This document shows positions 1 through 7,143 of a DNA stretch of 56,919 nt, piece after piece; within the stretch, counting starts at the first letter, position 1; each line of letters begins with the position of its first letter. Position numbers and translations under genes: made by a program. This DNA is from Nostoc sp. LEGE 12450 (GTDB lineage Bacteria; Cyanobacteriota; Cyanobacteriia; Cyanobacteriales; Nostocaceae): contig NZ_JADEXU010000039.1 in assembly GCF_015206895.1 (NCBI RefSeq), positions 1 to 56,919 of the forward strand. The letters run 5' to 3'. The notes below the pieces were generated by a model. It was not told where the DNA came from. It was given only the letters and a program-made list of their open reading frames with translations, and made no database searches.

Positions 1-281
1 TTTAAGTAAGGACTATGAAAGACTGCCCCAAACTTCGGAAACTTTCATCTATATTGCCATGATTCGTATCATGGTCAGACGACTGGCATAATTTTTGACT
101 GGTTTCGACTTTTAAAACATCCTCTTAGTAAAGGGGGAATACAGGTGGGTAAATATATTTATTATTCCAGCTTTACGAATAAACGGTATAAGAATTCAGT
201 CTGCCAGAAAAGGAATCAGCAAAGGATATATGTGCGTGTAATGCCTCGGAATCCCTCAGTAATTTTCCTCATCTGTATTCC

Positions 282-415
282 AATATGCTTGGGTTAAGAA
301 GCATAGTAGGTTGGGTTGAGGAACGAAACCCAACATTATCAAGGCTTTTTTGGGTTTCACTTTGTTCAACCTAATCTACACAAGTTTTCGTTTTTAGCCT
401 TAACCCAAGCGTATT
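282..415. repeat. Nested palindromic (MITE-like) repeat, about 134 bp
   Basis: The outer arms at 282-298 and 399-415 are 17-bp inverted repeats with one mismatch (left arm AATATGCTTGGGTTAAG). Inside, a second imperfect inverted repeat of about 25 bp lies at 308-378 and contains a GGTTGGGTT/AACCCAAC core that I recognise as a common Nostoc interspersed repeat. No coding potential was seen. The structure suggests a non-autonomous mobile element or folded RNA. Flanking target duplications are not clear. Confidence 0.6.
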
Positions 416-582
416 AATCCGTATTCTGAATACTAAATTTTGACCGAACAAGGCAAAAGTAAAAAGTTAAAAGGCACTCATGAATAAAAAGGAAGATGGT
501 TACAATCTCCAAAATTCCTTTATGAGGATTATCTTTTAACTTCTTAATCCTATATTTTTTATCAAGACCGTATTAGCACTTA

Positions 583-735
583 CTAAGTATCATCTGTACG
601 TTTATCATAAGGCTCACCTGTAAAAGGTTGTACCCCAATAGCAGGATAAGCATCATCATTAGGGCCAAAAATCCGCATTGCTGCTTCAGAAATATACCGG
701 GTTATATTCGCAAGGATTTTGGAAATAGCCATCAT
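583..735 (-). CDS. Conserved 50-aa cyanobacterial small protein
   Basis: A 50-codon frame runs from ATG at 735 (a second ATG follows at 732) to TAG at 583. A very good Shine-Dalgarno (AAAGGAG) sits about 7 bases upstream of the first ATG, which is the main reason to call it real. The N-terminal 20 residues (MMAISKILANITRYISEAAM) could form an amphipathic helix. The second half carries FGPNDDAYPAIGVQPFTGEP, a proline/glycine-rich stretch resembling a motif I recall from other short cyanobacterial proteins. No signal peptide or strong membrane helix is present. The role is unknown. It stands alone, divergent from pncB. Confidence 0.75.
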   Translation of the reverse strand: MMAISKILANITRYISEAAMRIFGPNDDAYPAIGVQPFTGEPYDKRTDDT

Positions 736-1119
736 ATTTGACTCCTTTTTTGAGTCGCTTTAATTGTGCTACTTATACTCTAATACCAATATTCTTAGCT
801 AGATCTACTTCTCAATATATTGAGAATATATGCAATGTTTATTCAGATAACTTCGCAATACTTTAGCTTGTTAAAAAGTTAAACGTTTCTCTTTGATTCT
901 AATTGAAACTTATCTATTTCTCCAAATCCTGTCTGGAAAAGAGGCTGGCAAACAAACTTGCCTTAGCAGGATATTATTTTATTTCATTAGCAGACTGTAA
1001 AATTAACATTATTGCTAGGTTTTACTATTAAAAAATATTAAATATTTTATAAAGCTAGTATAAATTTACCTATGAATCTACTGTTACACAGCAATCTCAT
1101 GAAATATCCTGAACGGTAG
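736..1119. other. AT-rich intergenic region between the divergent small gene and pncB
   Basis: No gene is supported here. The stretch is AT-rich with short direct repeats such as ATATTGAGAATATATGC and should hold the minus-strand promoter of the 50-aa gene. The pncB promoter follows immediately to the right. Confidence 0.5.
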
Positions 1120-1154
1120 TTGACATTATTTATGGTAAATATTACCATAAATAA
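1120..1154 (+). promoter_or_regulatory. pncB promoter overlapped by a candidate NrtR operator
   Basis: A consensus -35 hexamer TTGACA is at 1120-1125. Directly after it lies a perfect 13-bp inverted repeat: TTATTTATGGTAA (1126-1138), a 3-base spacer, and TTACCATAAATAA (1142-1154). With 17-bp spacing the -10 element would be TACCAT at 1143-1148, inside the right arm, so a bound protein would block polymerase. pncB starts 28 bases downstream of the palindrome. The NrtR-type regulator encoded two genes later is the obvious candidate ligand-responsive repressor. The palindrome is seen directly; the link to NrtR is inferred from gene content. Confidence 0.7.
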
Positions 1155-1182
1155 AAGAAGCAGCTTGTAAGGAATCTCTTGC

Positions 1183-2598
1183 ATGACAACTTTGCCAGAT
1201 TTGGACTATGTATATAAACAGCAAACCCAGCAGAACCAGGAACTAAACCTCTCGGCTGATGACTACAGCTTGCTGACCGATCTTTACCAATTGACGATGG
1301 CAGCTTGTTACACAGGCGAAGGTATCGAACAACGACGGGCTAGCTTTGAGTTGTCTGTCAGACGATTGCCAGAGGGTTTTGGTTATTTAATTGCAATGGG
1401 GCTAACGCAAGCATTGGAATATTTAGCCAAAATCCGCTTTAGTTCGGCGCAAATTGCGGCATTACAAGCAACGGGAATTTTCGCTCATGCAGGCGATCGC
1501 TTTTGGTCACTTTTAGCTGAGGGAAAATTTACCGGTGATGTTTGGGCAGTACCAGAAGGGACAGCCGTATTTGCCAATCAGCCTCTTTTACGAGTGGAGG
1601 CACCACTTTGGCAAGCGCAATTAGTGGAAACTTACCTCCTGAATACGATTAATTACCAGACTTTGATTGCCACAAAAGCAGCAAGGTTACGGGATGTAGC
1701 GGGGAAAGAAGCAACACTTTTAGAATTTGGCACAAGACGAGCATTTAGTCCCCAAGGGTCTTTGTGGGCGGCGCGGGCGGCTTTGGCGGGTGGGTTAGAT
1801 TCTACTTCTAATGTGTTAGCAGCGCTACAACTGGGACAACAGCCAAGTGGTACGATGGCGCACGCCCTGGTGATGGCGCTGTCAGCAATAGAAGGCACTG
1901 AAGAACAAGCTTTTAGTGCATTTCATCGGTATTTTCCGGGTGCGCCCTTGCTGATTGATACTTACGATACCATTGCTGCTGCCCAGCGCTTGGCCGAAAA
2001 AGTAAATTCCGGGGAAATGCAATTAACAGGAGTGAGATTGGACTCAGGAGATTTAGTTACCCTATCAAAACAGGTGCGATCGCTCCTTCCCGGTGTGCCA
2101 ATTTTTGCCAGTGGCGACTTGGATGAGTGGGAAATTGCCAGATTAAAGGCTGCTGGGGCCGAAATTGATGGTTACGGATTGGGAACCAGATTAGTTACAG
2201 GTTCGCCTGTAAATGGAGTTTATAAACTTGTAGACATCGATGGCATCCCAGTGATGAAGCAGTCTAGTGGTAAAGTTACTTATCCAGGGCGCAAGCAGAT
2301 TTTTCGTTCGTTTTCGGGAGGTAAGGTAAAAGCAGACAGGTTGGGACTCTTAGGTGAAAGTCTTCTGGACGAAGAACCTTTGTTGCAATTGGTAGTGCAG
2401 GAGGGTCAACGGGTACAACCGTTAGAGTCTTTGGCAACAATTCGTCAACGTACCGCAGCCTCAGTTGCCAGTTTGCCACAACAAACACGGCTTTTGGATC
2501 ATCCTGTGGCTGTAGAAGTGGAGATTTCTGAGGCGTTACGAGTGTTGACTGAAGAGACTAAGAAACGAACCGCAGAGGCGCTGAGTACACAGAGGTAA
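1183..2598 (+). CDS. pncB: Nicotinate phosphoribosyltransferase
   Basis: Cytosolic enzyme of the Preiss-Handler NAD salvage route: nicotinate plus PRPP (with ATP) gives nicotinate mononucleotide. The 471-aa length fits the family. The N-terminal core begins with DYSLLTDLYQLTMAACY, and the family signatures LEFGTRRAFSPQGSLWA (about 180-196) and SGTMAHALVMAL (about 220-231), as well as VRLDSGDL, are intact. ATG at 1183 is preceded by AAGGA. It is the first gene of a NAD block with nadD, nrtR and nadE, under a promoter with a strong palindrome. Oddity: the last dozen residues (KRTAEALSTQR) are encoded by a piece of a common Nostoc interspersed repeat at 2565-2595, so the natural C-terminus seems to have been replaced. 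Confidence 0.95.
   Translation: MTTLPDLDYVYKQQTQQNQELNLSADDYSLLTDLYQLTMAACYTGEGIEQRRASFELSVRRLPEGFGYLIAMGLTQALEYLAKIRFSSAQIAALQATGIFAHAGDRFWSLLAEGKFTGDVWAVPEGTAVFANQPLLRVEAPLWQAQLVETYLLNTINYQTLIATKAARLRDVAGKEATLLEFGTRRAFSPQGSLWAARAALAGGLDSTSNVLAALQLGQQPSGTMAHALVMALSAIEGTEEQAFSAFHRYFPGAPLLIDTYDTIAAAQRLAEKVNSGEMQLTGVRLDSGDLVTLSKQVRSLLPGVPIFASGDLDEWEIARLKAAGAEIDGYGLGTRLVTGSPVNGVYKLVDIDGIPVMKQSSGKVTYPGRKQIFRSFSGGKVKADRLGLLGESLLDEEPLLQLVVQEGQRVQPLESLATIRQRTAASVASLPQQTRLLDHPVAVEVEISEALRVLTEETKKRTAEALSTQR
2565..2595. repeat. Interspersed repeat fused to the pncB 3' end
   Basis: The sequence ACGAACCGCAGAGGCGCTGA followed by GTACACAGAGG resembles the widespread Nostoc repeat of the CCGCAGAGGCGCAGAG type. 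It encodes the last residues of PncB just before the TAA. A tract of AATTACGAATT-like heptamers (about 2623-2654) follows before nadD. Recognition is from memory of Nostoc genomes. Confidence 0.5.
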
Positions 2599-2656
2599 TA
2601 ATTGCTCTTTCGGTATGTCTTAATTACGAACTACTAATTACGAATTACGAATTACT

Positions 2657-3256
2657 ATGAGAGTTGCTTTGTTTGGTACTAGTGCCGATCCACCAACTGC
2701 GGGACATCAAAAAATTCTGAGTTGGTTGTCTGAGCGTTATGATTGGGTAGCGGTTTGGGCGGCGGATAATCCATTTAAGTCCCATCAAACACCCTTAGAA
2801 CATCGGGCGGCAATGTTGCGACTATTGATTGCGGATATAGACGCGCCAAGGCACAATATTGCTTTGGAACAAGAATTAAGTAGCTTCAGAACACTGGAAA
2901 CAGTAGAAAAAGCGAAGGTTATTTGGGGTGAAGACGCTGAATTAACTTTGATTATTGGTTCAGATTTACTGAGTCAGCTACCACGTTGGTATCGCATTGA
3001 AGATTTGTTACAGCAAGTGCAACTGCTTATTGTACCGCGACCCGGATATGTAATAGATGAGTCTAGTTCAGAGGTAGTGCAAAAGCTGGGAGGGAAAATT
3101 GCGATCGCTAGTCTGATCGGTCTAGATGTTTCCTCAACAGCGTACCGCGAACATGGAGATTCTCAAGCCCTCACAGCCCCTGTAGTTGCCTATATTAATC
3201 GAGAGCATTTGTACGAATGCCAGGACGTTCACAAAAAAAGATACCAACTCCGTTAA
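2657..3256 (+). CDS. nadD: Nicotinate-nucleotide adenylyltransferase
   Basis: Transfers AMP from ATP to nicotinate mononucleotide, giving deamido-NAD, the step between PncB and NadE. The 199-aa protein starts with the nucleotidyltransferase signature ALFGTSADPPTAGHQKIL (GTxxxPxxxGH type) and ends with the SSTxxR motif DVSSTAYRE (about 157-165). IIGSDLLSQLPRWYR fits the substrate-binding region of the family. It follows pncB by 58 bases made of STRR-like repeats. Its 3' end overlaps the next gene by 40 bases, suggesting translational coupling. Confidence 0.92.
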   Translation: MRVALFGTSADPPTAGHQKILSWLSERYDWVAVWAADNPFKSHQTPLEHRAAMLRLLIADIDAPRHNIALEQELSSFRTLETVEKAKVIWGEDAELTLIIGSDLLSQLPRWYRIEDLLQQVQLLIVPRPGYVIDESSSEVVQKLGGKIAIASLIGLDVSSTAYREHGDSQALTAPVVAYINREHLYECQDVHKKRYQLR

Positions 3257-3963
3257 ACCAACAACCTTTGGCCGATTTCAAGGTTGGTGTTGATAATGTA
3301 ATTTTTTCTGTAGATACTGTACAAAATCGGCTGTTAGTTCTACTCGTAATGCGACAGCAAGAACCATTTCTAAATCATTGGAGTCTTCCCGGTACTTTAG
3401 TGCGTCCCGGAGAGTCTTTAGAGGATGCCGCCTATCGCATTATGGCGGAAAAAATTAAGGTCAATAATCTCTACTTAGAACAACTCTATACATTTGGCGG
3501 GCCGAATCGCGATCCACGGGAAGCAACTGATAGTTATGGTGTGCGTTATCTATCAGTTAGTTACTTTGCCCTAGTGCGATTTGAAGAAGCCGAATTAATT
3601 GCCGATCGCATGACTGGTATAGCTTGGTATCCAGTCAAACAAGTCCCGCAATTAGCTTTTGACCATAATGAAATTCTGGCTTATGGACACAGGCGATTGC
3701 GAAATAAATTAGAGTATAGCCCGGTGGCTTTTGAAGTCTTACCAGAAATGTTCACCTTGAATGATTTATATCAGTTATACGCCACAGTTTTAGGTGATAA
3801 CTTTTCCGATTATTCTAATTTTCGGGCGCGTCTACTCAAGTTAGGTTTTTTATGCGATACCGGAATTAAGGTATCACGGGGTGCTGGTCGTCCGGCTAGT
3901 TTGTATAAGTTTGACGCGGAAGCTTTTGCTCCCTTAAAAGATAAACCTTTGGTGTTTATTTAA
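3217..3963 (+). CDS. nrtR: NrtR-type Nudix-related regulator of NAD metabolism
   Basis: The 248-aa protein has a Nudix-fold domain (about 20-155) followed by a winged-helix-like region (about 165-245, ending RGAGRPASLYKFD), the architecture of NrtR repressors, which sense ADP-ribose or related NAD products. The Nudix box region SLPGTLVRPGESLEDAAYRI ends in RIMAEK rather than the catalytic REUxEE, so two acidic metal ligands are replaced; this suggests ligand sensing rather than hydrolysis. The start ATG lies inside nadD. Known members control NAD synthesis genes, and this one sits between nadD and nadE, with a strong palindrome at the block's promoter. An active ADP-ribose pyrophosphatase is the alternative. 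Confidence 0.82.
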   Translation: MPGRSQKKIPTPLNQQPLADFKVGVDNVIFSVDTVQNRLLVLLVMRQQEPFLNHWSLPGTLVRPGESLEDAAYRIMAEKIKVNNLYLEQLYTFGGPNRDPREATDSYGVRYLSVSYFALVRFEEAELIADRMTGIAWYPVKQVPQLAFDHNEILAYGHRRLRNKLEYSPVAFEVLPEMFTLNDLYQLYATVLGDNFSDYSNFRARLLKLGFLCDTGIKVSRGAGRPASLYKFDAEAFAPLKDKPLVFI

Positions 3964-4007
3964 CCAATCACTTTACAGAATCCAAATTCCTGCAATACCT
4001 TTCGGTT

Positions 4008-4094
4008 AAGATCCCCCCGCCTGCGGCGACCCCCTTAAAAATGGGGTAGAAGAAAGTTATAAGCCCCTCTTTTTAAGGGGGCTGGGGGGATCTT
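4008..4094. repeat. Large GC-rich palindromic repeat
   Basis: Arms AAGATCCCCCCGCC and GGCTGGGGGGATCTT flank an inner pair ACCCCCTTAAAAATGGGG / CCCCTCTTTTTAAGGGGG. This is a common cyanobacterial intergenic hairpin. It lies between nrtR and nadE and could attenuate read-through. Related elements occur near 5970, 17381 and 55425. Confidence 0.7.
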
Positions 4095-4215
4095 TAAAAT
4101 ATTAAAACGTTAACCGAACCGTATTACAAAGTCAAAAATCATAAGTGACTCTTGACAAATGACAAATGACCAATACTTCGGCTTCGCTCAGTACAAGTGA
4201 CTAATGACAAATAAT

Positions 4216-5934
4216 ATGAAAATTGCGATCGCTCAAATTAATCCTACTATTGGTGATTTGCTTTTAAATGCCCAAAAAATCCTAGAGGCGGCACAAAGCG
4301 CAGCATCTAGCGGTGCGCGTTTGTTGTTGACACCAGAACTTTCTTTATGTGGCTATCCACCACGAGATTTATTACTAAATCCTAGTTTTGTGGAAGCGAT
4401 GGGCATCACTCTACAAAACTTGGCTCAAGATTTACCACCAAATTTAGCTGTGTTGGTAGGAACTGTTGAACCGAACCCCAATGCACATATTAGTGGCGGT
4501 AAAACCTTATTTAACAGCATGGCTTTGTTAGAGAATGGCAAAGTACAGCAAGTTTTTCACAAGCGACTTTTGCCTACTTATGATGTATTTGATGAACGTC
4601 GCTATTTTGAACCAGGTTTGCAAGCTAATTATTTTACTTTAGATAATATCGATATTGGTGTAACTATTTGCGAAGATTTATGGAACGATGAGGAATTTTG
4701 GGGCAAACGGAGTTACGCAGTAAATCCAATTGCTGACTTAGCAATTTTGGGTGTAGATTTAATTGTCAATTTGTCTGCTTCGCCCTACACTGCCGGCAAG
4801 CAACAGTTTCGAGAAACAATGCTCAGTCATAGTGCAGTGCGTTTCCAACAACCGATTATTTATGCTAACCAGGTTGGCGGAAATGACGATCTAATTTTTG
4901 ATGGGTGTAGTTTTGCCTTAAATCGTCAAGGTGAAATTATGTCTCGCGCCCGTGGCTTTGATACCGATTTAATGGTGGTTGAATTTGATGAGGTACAAAG
5001 CGATTTACTATTGGGTTCCGTAGCACCTGTATATCAATCAGAAGATGAAGAAATTTGGCAAGCTTTGGTTTTAGGAGTGCGAGATTATGCTCGTAAGTGT
5101 CGCTTTTCTAAAGTAGTGTTGGGTTTAAGTGGTGGGATTGACTCGGCAATAGTAGCTGCGATCGCAACTGCTGCACTTGGTAAAGAAAATGTCCTCGGTG
5201 TTCTCATGCCTTCTCCTTACAGTTCAGAGCATTCGATCAGTGATGCTTTGGCATTAGCCGAAAATTTGGGGATTAAGACTAATCTTTTACCAATTGGCGA
5301 TTTAATGCAAGGCTTCGATCAAACTTTAGGCGATTTGTTTGCGGGTACGGAGTTTGGATTGGCTGAAGAGAATATCCAATCGCGGATTCGCGGTAATTTA
5401 TTAATGGCGATCGCTAATAAATTTGGTTATCTGCTTTTATCTACTGGTAACAAGTCAGAAATGGCTGTGGGTTACTGTACTCTCTACGGCGATATGAATG
5501 GCGGGTTAGCGGTGATTGCAGATGTTCCTAAAACCCGTGTGTATTCACTTTGTCATTGGTTAAATCGCAATAATGAAATCATCCCGCAAAACGTTTTGAC
5601 TAAAGCACCCAGCGCCGAACTCAAACCAGGCCAAGTCGATCAAGACTCTCTACCGCCTTACGAAATTTTGGACGATATTTTGCAACGCCTGGTTCACAAC
5701 CACCAATCAGCAACACAAATTGTTGCAGCCGGTCACGATGCGGTGATTGTAGACAGAGTAATTCAAATGGTGGCGCGGGCTGAATTTAAACGGCGACAAG
5801 CACCCCCCGGTTTAAAAATAACCGATCGCGCCTTTGGAACCGGTTGGCGAATGCCAATTGCTAGTAACTGGGTTGGTGTCAAAAAGGCTTATCAAGCTAA
5901 AACTACAGCTACACCTAACCTTAGTTTGTTGTGA
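4216..5934 (+). CDS. nadE: Glutamine-dependent NAD+ synthetase
   Basis: Final step of NAD synthesis: deamido-NAD plus ATP and glutamine-derived ammonia gives NAD+. The N-terminal nitrilase-type glutaminase domain (1-270) has the Glu-Lys-Cys triad in LTPELSLCGY, FHKRLLPTYD and VTICEDLW. The C-terminal synthetase domain carries the PP-loop LGLSGGIDSAIVAAIA. About 572 aa, normal for the two-domain form. I place the start at ATG 4216 (MKIAIAQINP), because ATG 4204 lies in a run of TGACAAATGAC-type heptamer repeats and adds only MTNN. It lies 250 bases after nrtR, behind a palindromic repeat, so it may have its own promoter. Confidence 0.94.
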   Translation: MKIAIAQINPTIGDLLLNAQKILEAAQSAASSGARLLLTPELSLCGYPPRDLLLNPSFVEAMGITLQNLAQDLPPNLAVLVGTVEPNPNAHISGGKTLFNSMALLENGKVQQVFHKRLLPTYDVFDERRYFEPGLQANYFTLDNIDIGVTICEDLWNDEEFWGKRSYAVNPIADLAILGVDLIVNLSASPYTAGKQQFRETMLSHSAVRFQQPIIYANQVGGNDDLIFDGCSFALNRQGEIMSRARGFDTDLMVVEFDEVQSDLLLGSVAPVYQSEDEEIWQALVLGVRDYARKCRFSKVVLGLSGGIDSAIVAAIATAALGKENVLGVLMPSPYSSEHSISDALALAENLGIKTNLLPIGDLMQGFDQTLGDLFAGTEFGLAEENIQSRIRGNLLMAIANKFGYLLLSTGNKSEMAVGYCTLYGDMNGGLAVIADVPKTRVYSLCHWLNRNNEIIPQNVLTKAPSAELKPGQVDQDSLPPYEILDDILQRLVHNHQSATQIVAAGHDAVIVDRVIQMVARAEFKRRQAPPGLKITDRAFGTGWRMPIASNWVGVKKAYQAKTTATPNLSLL

Positions 5935-5969
5935 TGGACAAGATTCATCCGCAAATCAAGTAATTAGTT

Positions 5970-6038
5970 ATTAACCTCTCCCTGTCTTGAACTTTTATTA
6001 AAGTCTGTCCTTCTCCGATGCGGAGAGGGACAGGTTTT
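5970..6038. repeat. Degenerate palindromic repeat downstream of nadE
   Basis: TTAACCTCTCCCTGTCTTGA and CGGAGAGGGACAGGTTTTG form imperfect inverted arms, resembling the family also present at 17381-17465 and 55425-55511. It may act as the nadE terminator. Confidence 0.5.
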
Positions 6039-6138
6039 GCGTAGTAAAATTTTTTTACGCCAACACTACAAACTTTGTAACCACCTTATAGTAGTTGTAA
6101 AAATATAAAAAGTATTTAGTCGTTATCTTCAACTTGAT

Positions 6139-6357
6139 ATGAGCGTAGCAGATTTATTTCCAACCTTGCACAACCTATCTCGTACAGATAAACTCAAGGT
6201 CATGCAGTTTTTAGTTCAAGAACTGGCGACTGAAGAAGAAGCATTGTCGTTACAGCCAGGAGTCACTTATCATGTGTGGTCTCCCTATAATTCCCATGAA
6301 GCTGCAAATAAACTAGCTGCACTGCTAGAAGAAGACAGACAGGTAAACGATGCTTAA
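6139..6357 (+). CDS. Hypothetical 72-aa protein, first gene of a two-gene module
   Basis: Unrecognised small soluble protein. It begins MSVADLFPTLHNLSRTDKLK, has a helical, acidic middle (VQELATEEEALSL) and a C-terminal AANKLAALLEEDRQ helix. A mid-protein stretch GVTYHVWSPYNSHEAA looks like a peptide that could insert into a partner. Its end overlaps the following protease-like gene by 8 bases, so the two are very likely co-translated. The small-acidic-plus-enzyme arrangement resembles antitoxin-toxin pairs, but that is inference. No clear Shine-Dalgarno precedes ATG 6139. Confidence 0.7.
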   Translation: MSVADLFPTLHNLSRTDKLKVMQFLVQELATEEEALSLQPGVTYHVWSPYNSHEAANKLAALLEEDRQVNDA

Positions 6358-6766
6358 TTCACAAAGATTTCCCTTCGTTGAAAGTCGTGATATGTTCGGG
6401 GATATCGATGCAGTGCCAATATTACCTATGACGTTAAGCTACAAAAATTCTGTCGTTAACGTTTCAGGTTTATTGGATACTGGAGCTAGTATTAATGTTT
6501 TACCTTACAGTATAGGTATTCAGTTAGGGGTAGTTTGGGAAGAACTAACAACCTCAGTGCAACTGGCTGGAAACCTAGCACCAGTTGAAGCAAAAGGATT
6601 AATTCTATCTGCTCAAATAGCCAGCTTTGCACCAGTTCGATTGGTATTTGCTTGGAGTCTCACGGATGATGTGCCGTTACTTTTAGGACGCATGAATTTT
6701 TTCTTAGAATTTGATGTCTGCTTTTATCGTTCGCAGATGGCGTTTGAACTGTCTTCTAAGTCGTAG
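6350..6766 (+). CDS. Retropepsin-like aspartyl protease fold protein
   Basis: A 138-aa protein with the aspartyl protease signature LLDTGASINVLPY (about residues 41-53), followed by a second half containing VPLLLGRMNFF, which matches the LLGxDfl-type strand near the end of retropepsin monomers. This size fits a single-domain enzyme that would work as a dimer. It overlaps the upstream 72-aa gene by 8 bases. The substrate is unknown. Possible roles are processing of a partner or a toxin-like role. Similar short protease genes are common in Nostoc genomes. Confidence 0.75.
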   Translation: MLNSQRFPFVESRDMFGDIDAVPILPMTLSYKNSVVNVSGLLDTGASINVLPYSIGIQLGVVWEELTTSVQLAGNLAPVEAKGLILSAQIASFAPVRLVFAWSLTDDVPLLLGRMNFFLEFDVCFYRSQMAFELSSKS

Positions 6767-6789
6767 ATCCGATCGCTTCACCTCAAAGC

Positions 6790-7086
6790 TTCATCATTCC
6801 ACCTCTGAACTCGAAGCTTGCACCTTTGAACATAAGTTGTCGAGTTAAAAAGGCGATCGCTTGACCTTTAACCCTTGAAGTTGCGCCTTTTATCCTCGAA
6901 GTTGCGCCTTTAACCCTCGAAATTGCACCTTTTATCCTCGAAGTTGAGCCTTTTATCCTCAAAGTTGCACCTTTTACCCTGGAAGTTGCGCCTTTTACCC
7001 TTAAAGTTGCACCTTTTACCTTCATCATTCTACTTCTGAACTTAAAGCTTGCATTTCAGAACACAAATTATCGAGTCAAAAGGGCG
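6790..7086. repeat. 21-bp tandem array flanked by imperfect direct repeats
   Basis: Seven exact-spaced 21-bp units start at 6880, 6901, 6922, 6943, 6964, 6985 and 7006 (type GTTGCGCCTTTTATCCTCGAA), with a degenerate unit before them. The array is framed by two similar segments of about 66 bp, 6790-6855 and 7021-7086, each beginning TTCATCATTC and ending in an AAAAGGGCG-like stretch. Read on the minus strand it is open and would give a 7-residue VKGATSR-type repeat, but this is a consequence of the 21-bp period and I do not call a gene. Confidence 0.85.
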
Positions 7087-7143
7087 TAAGTCTAGCCAGT
7101 CGGAGACATTGCTCAACCTCTACACCCAACCAATAGGTTATTT

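Noticed and set aside
6880..7026. Possible CRISPR array
   Set aside because: Units are contiguous 21-bp repeats with no unique spacers; the same holds for the arrays at 20463, 48538 and 48804.
6783..7028. Minus-strand 81-aa frame of VKGATSR repeats
   Set aside because: Created by the 21-bp array period and the flank; no start signal and no homologue-like features.
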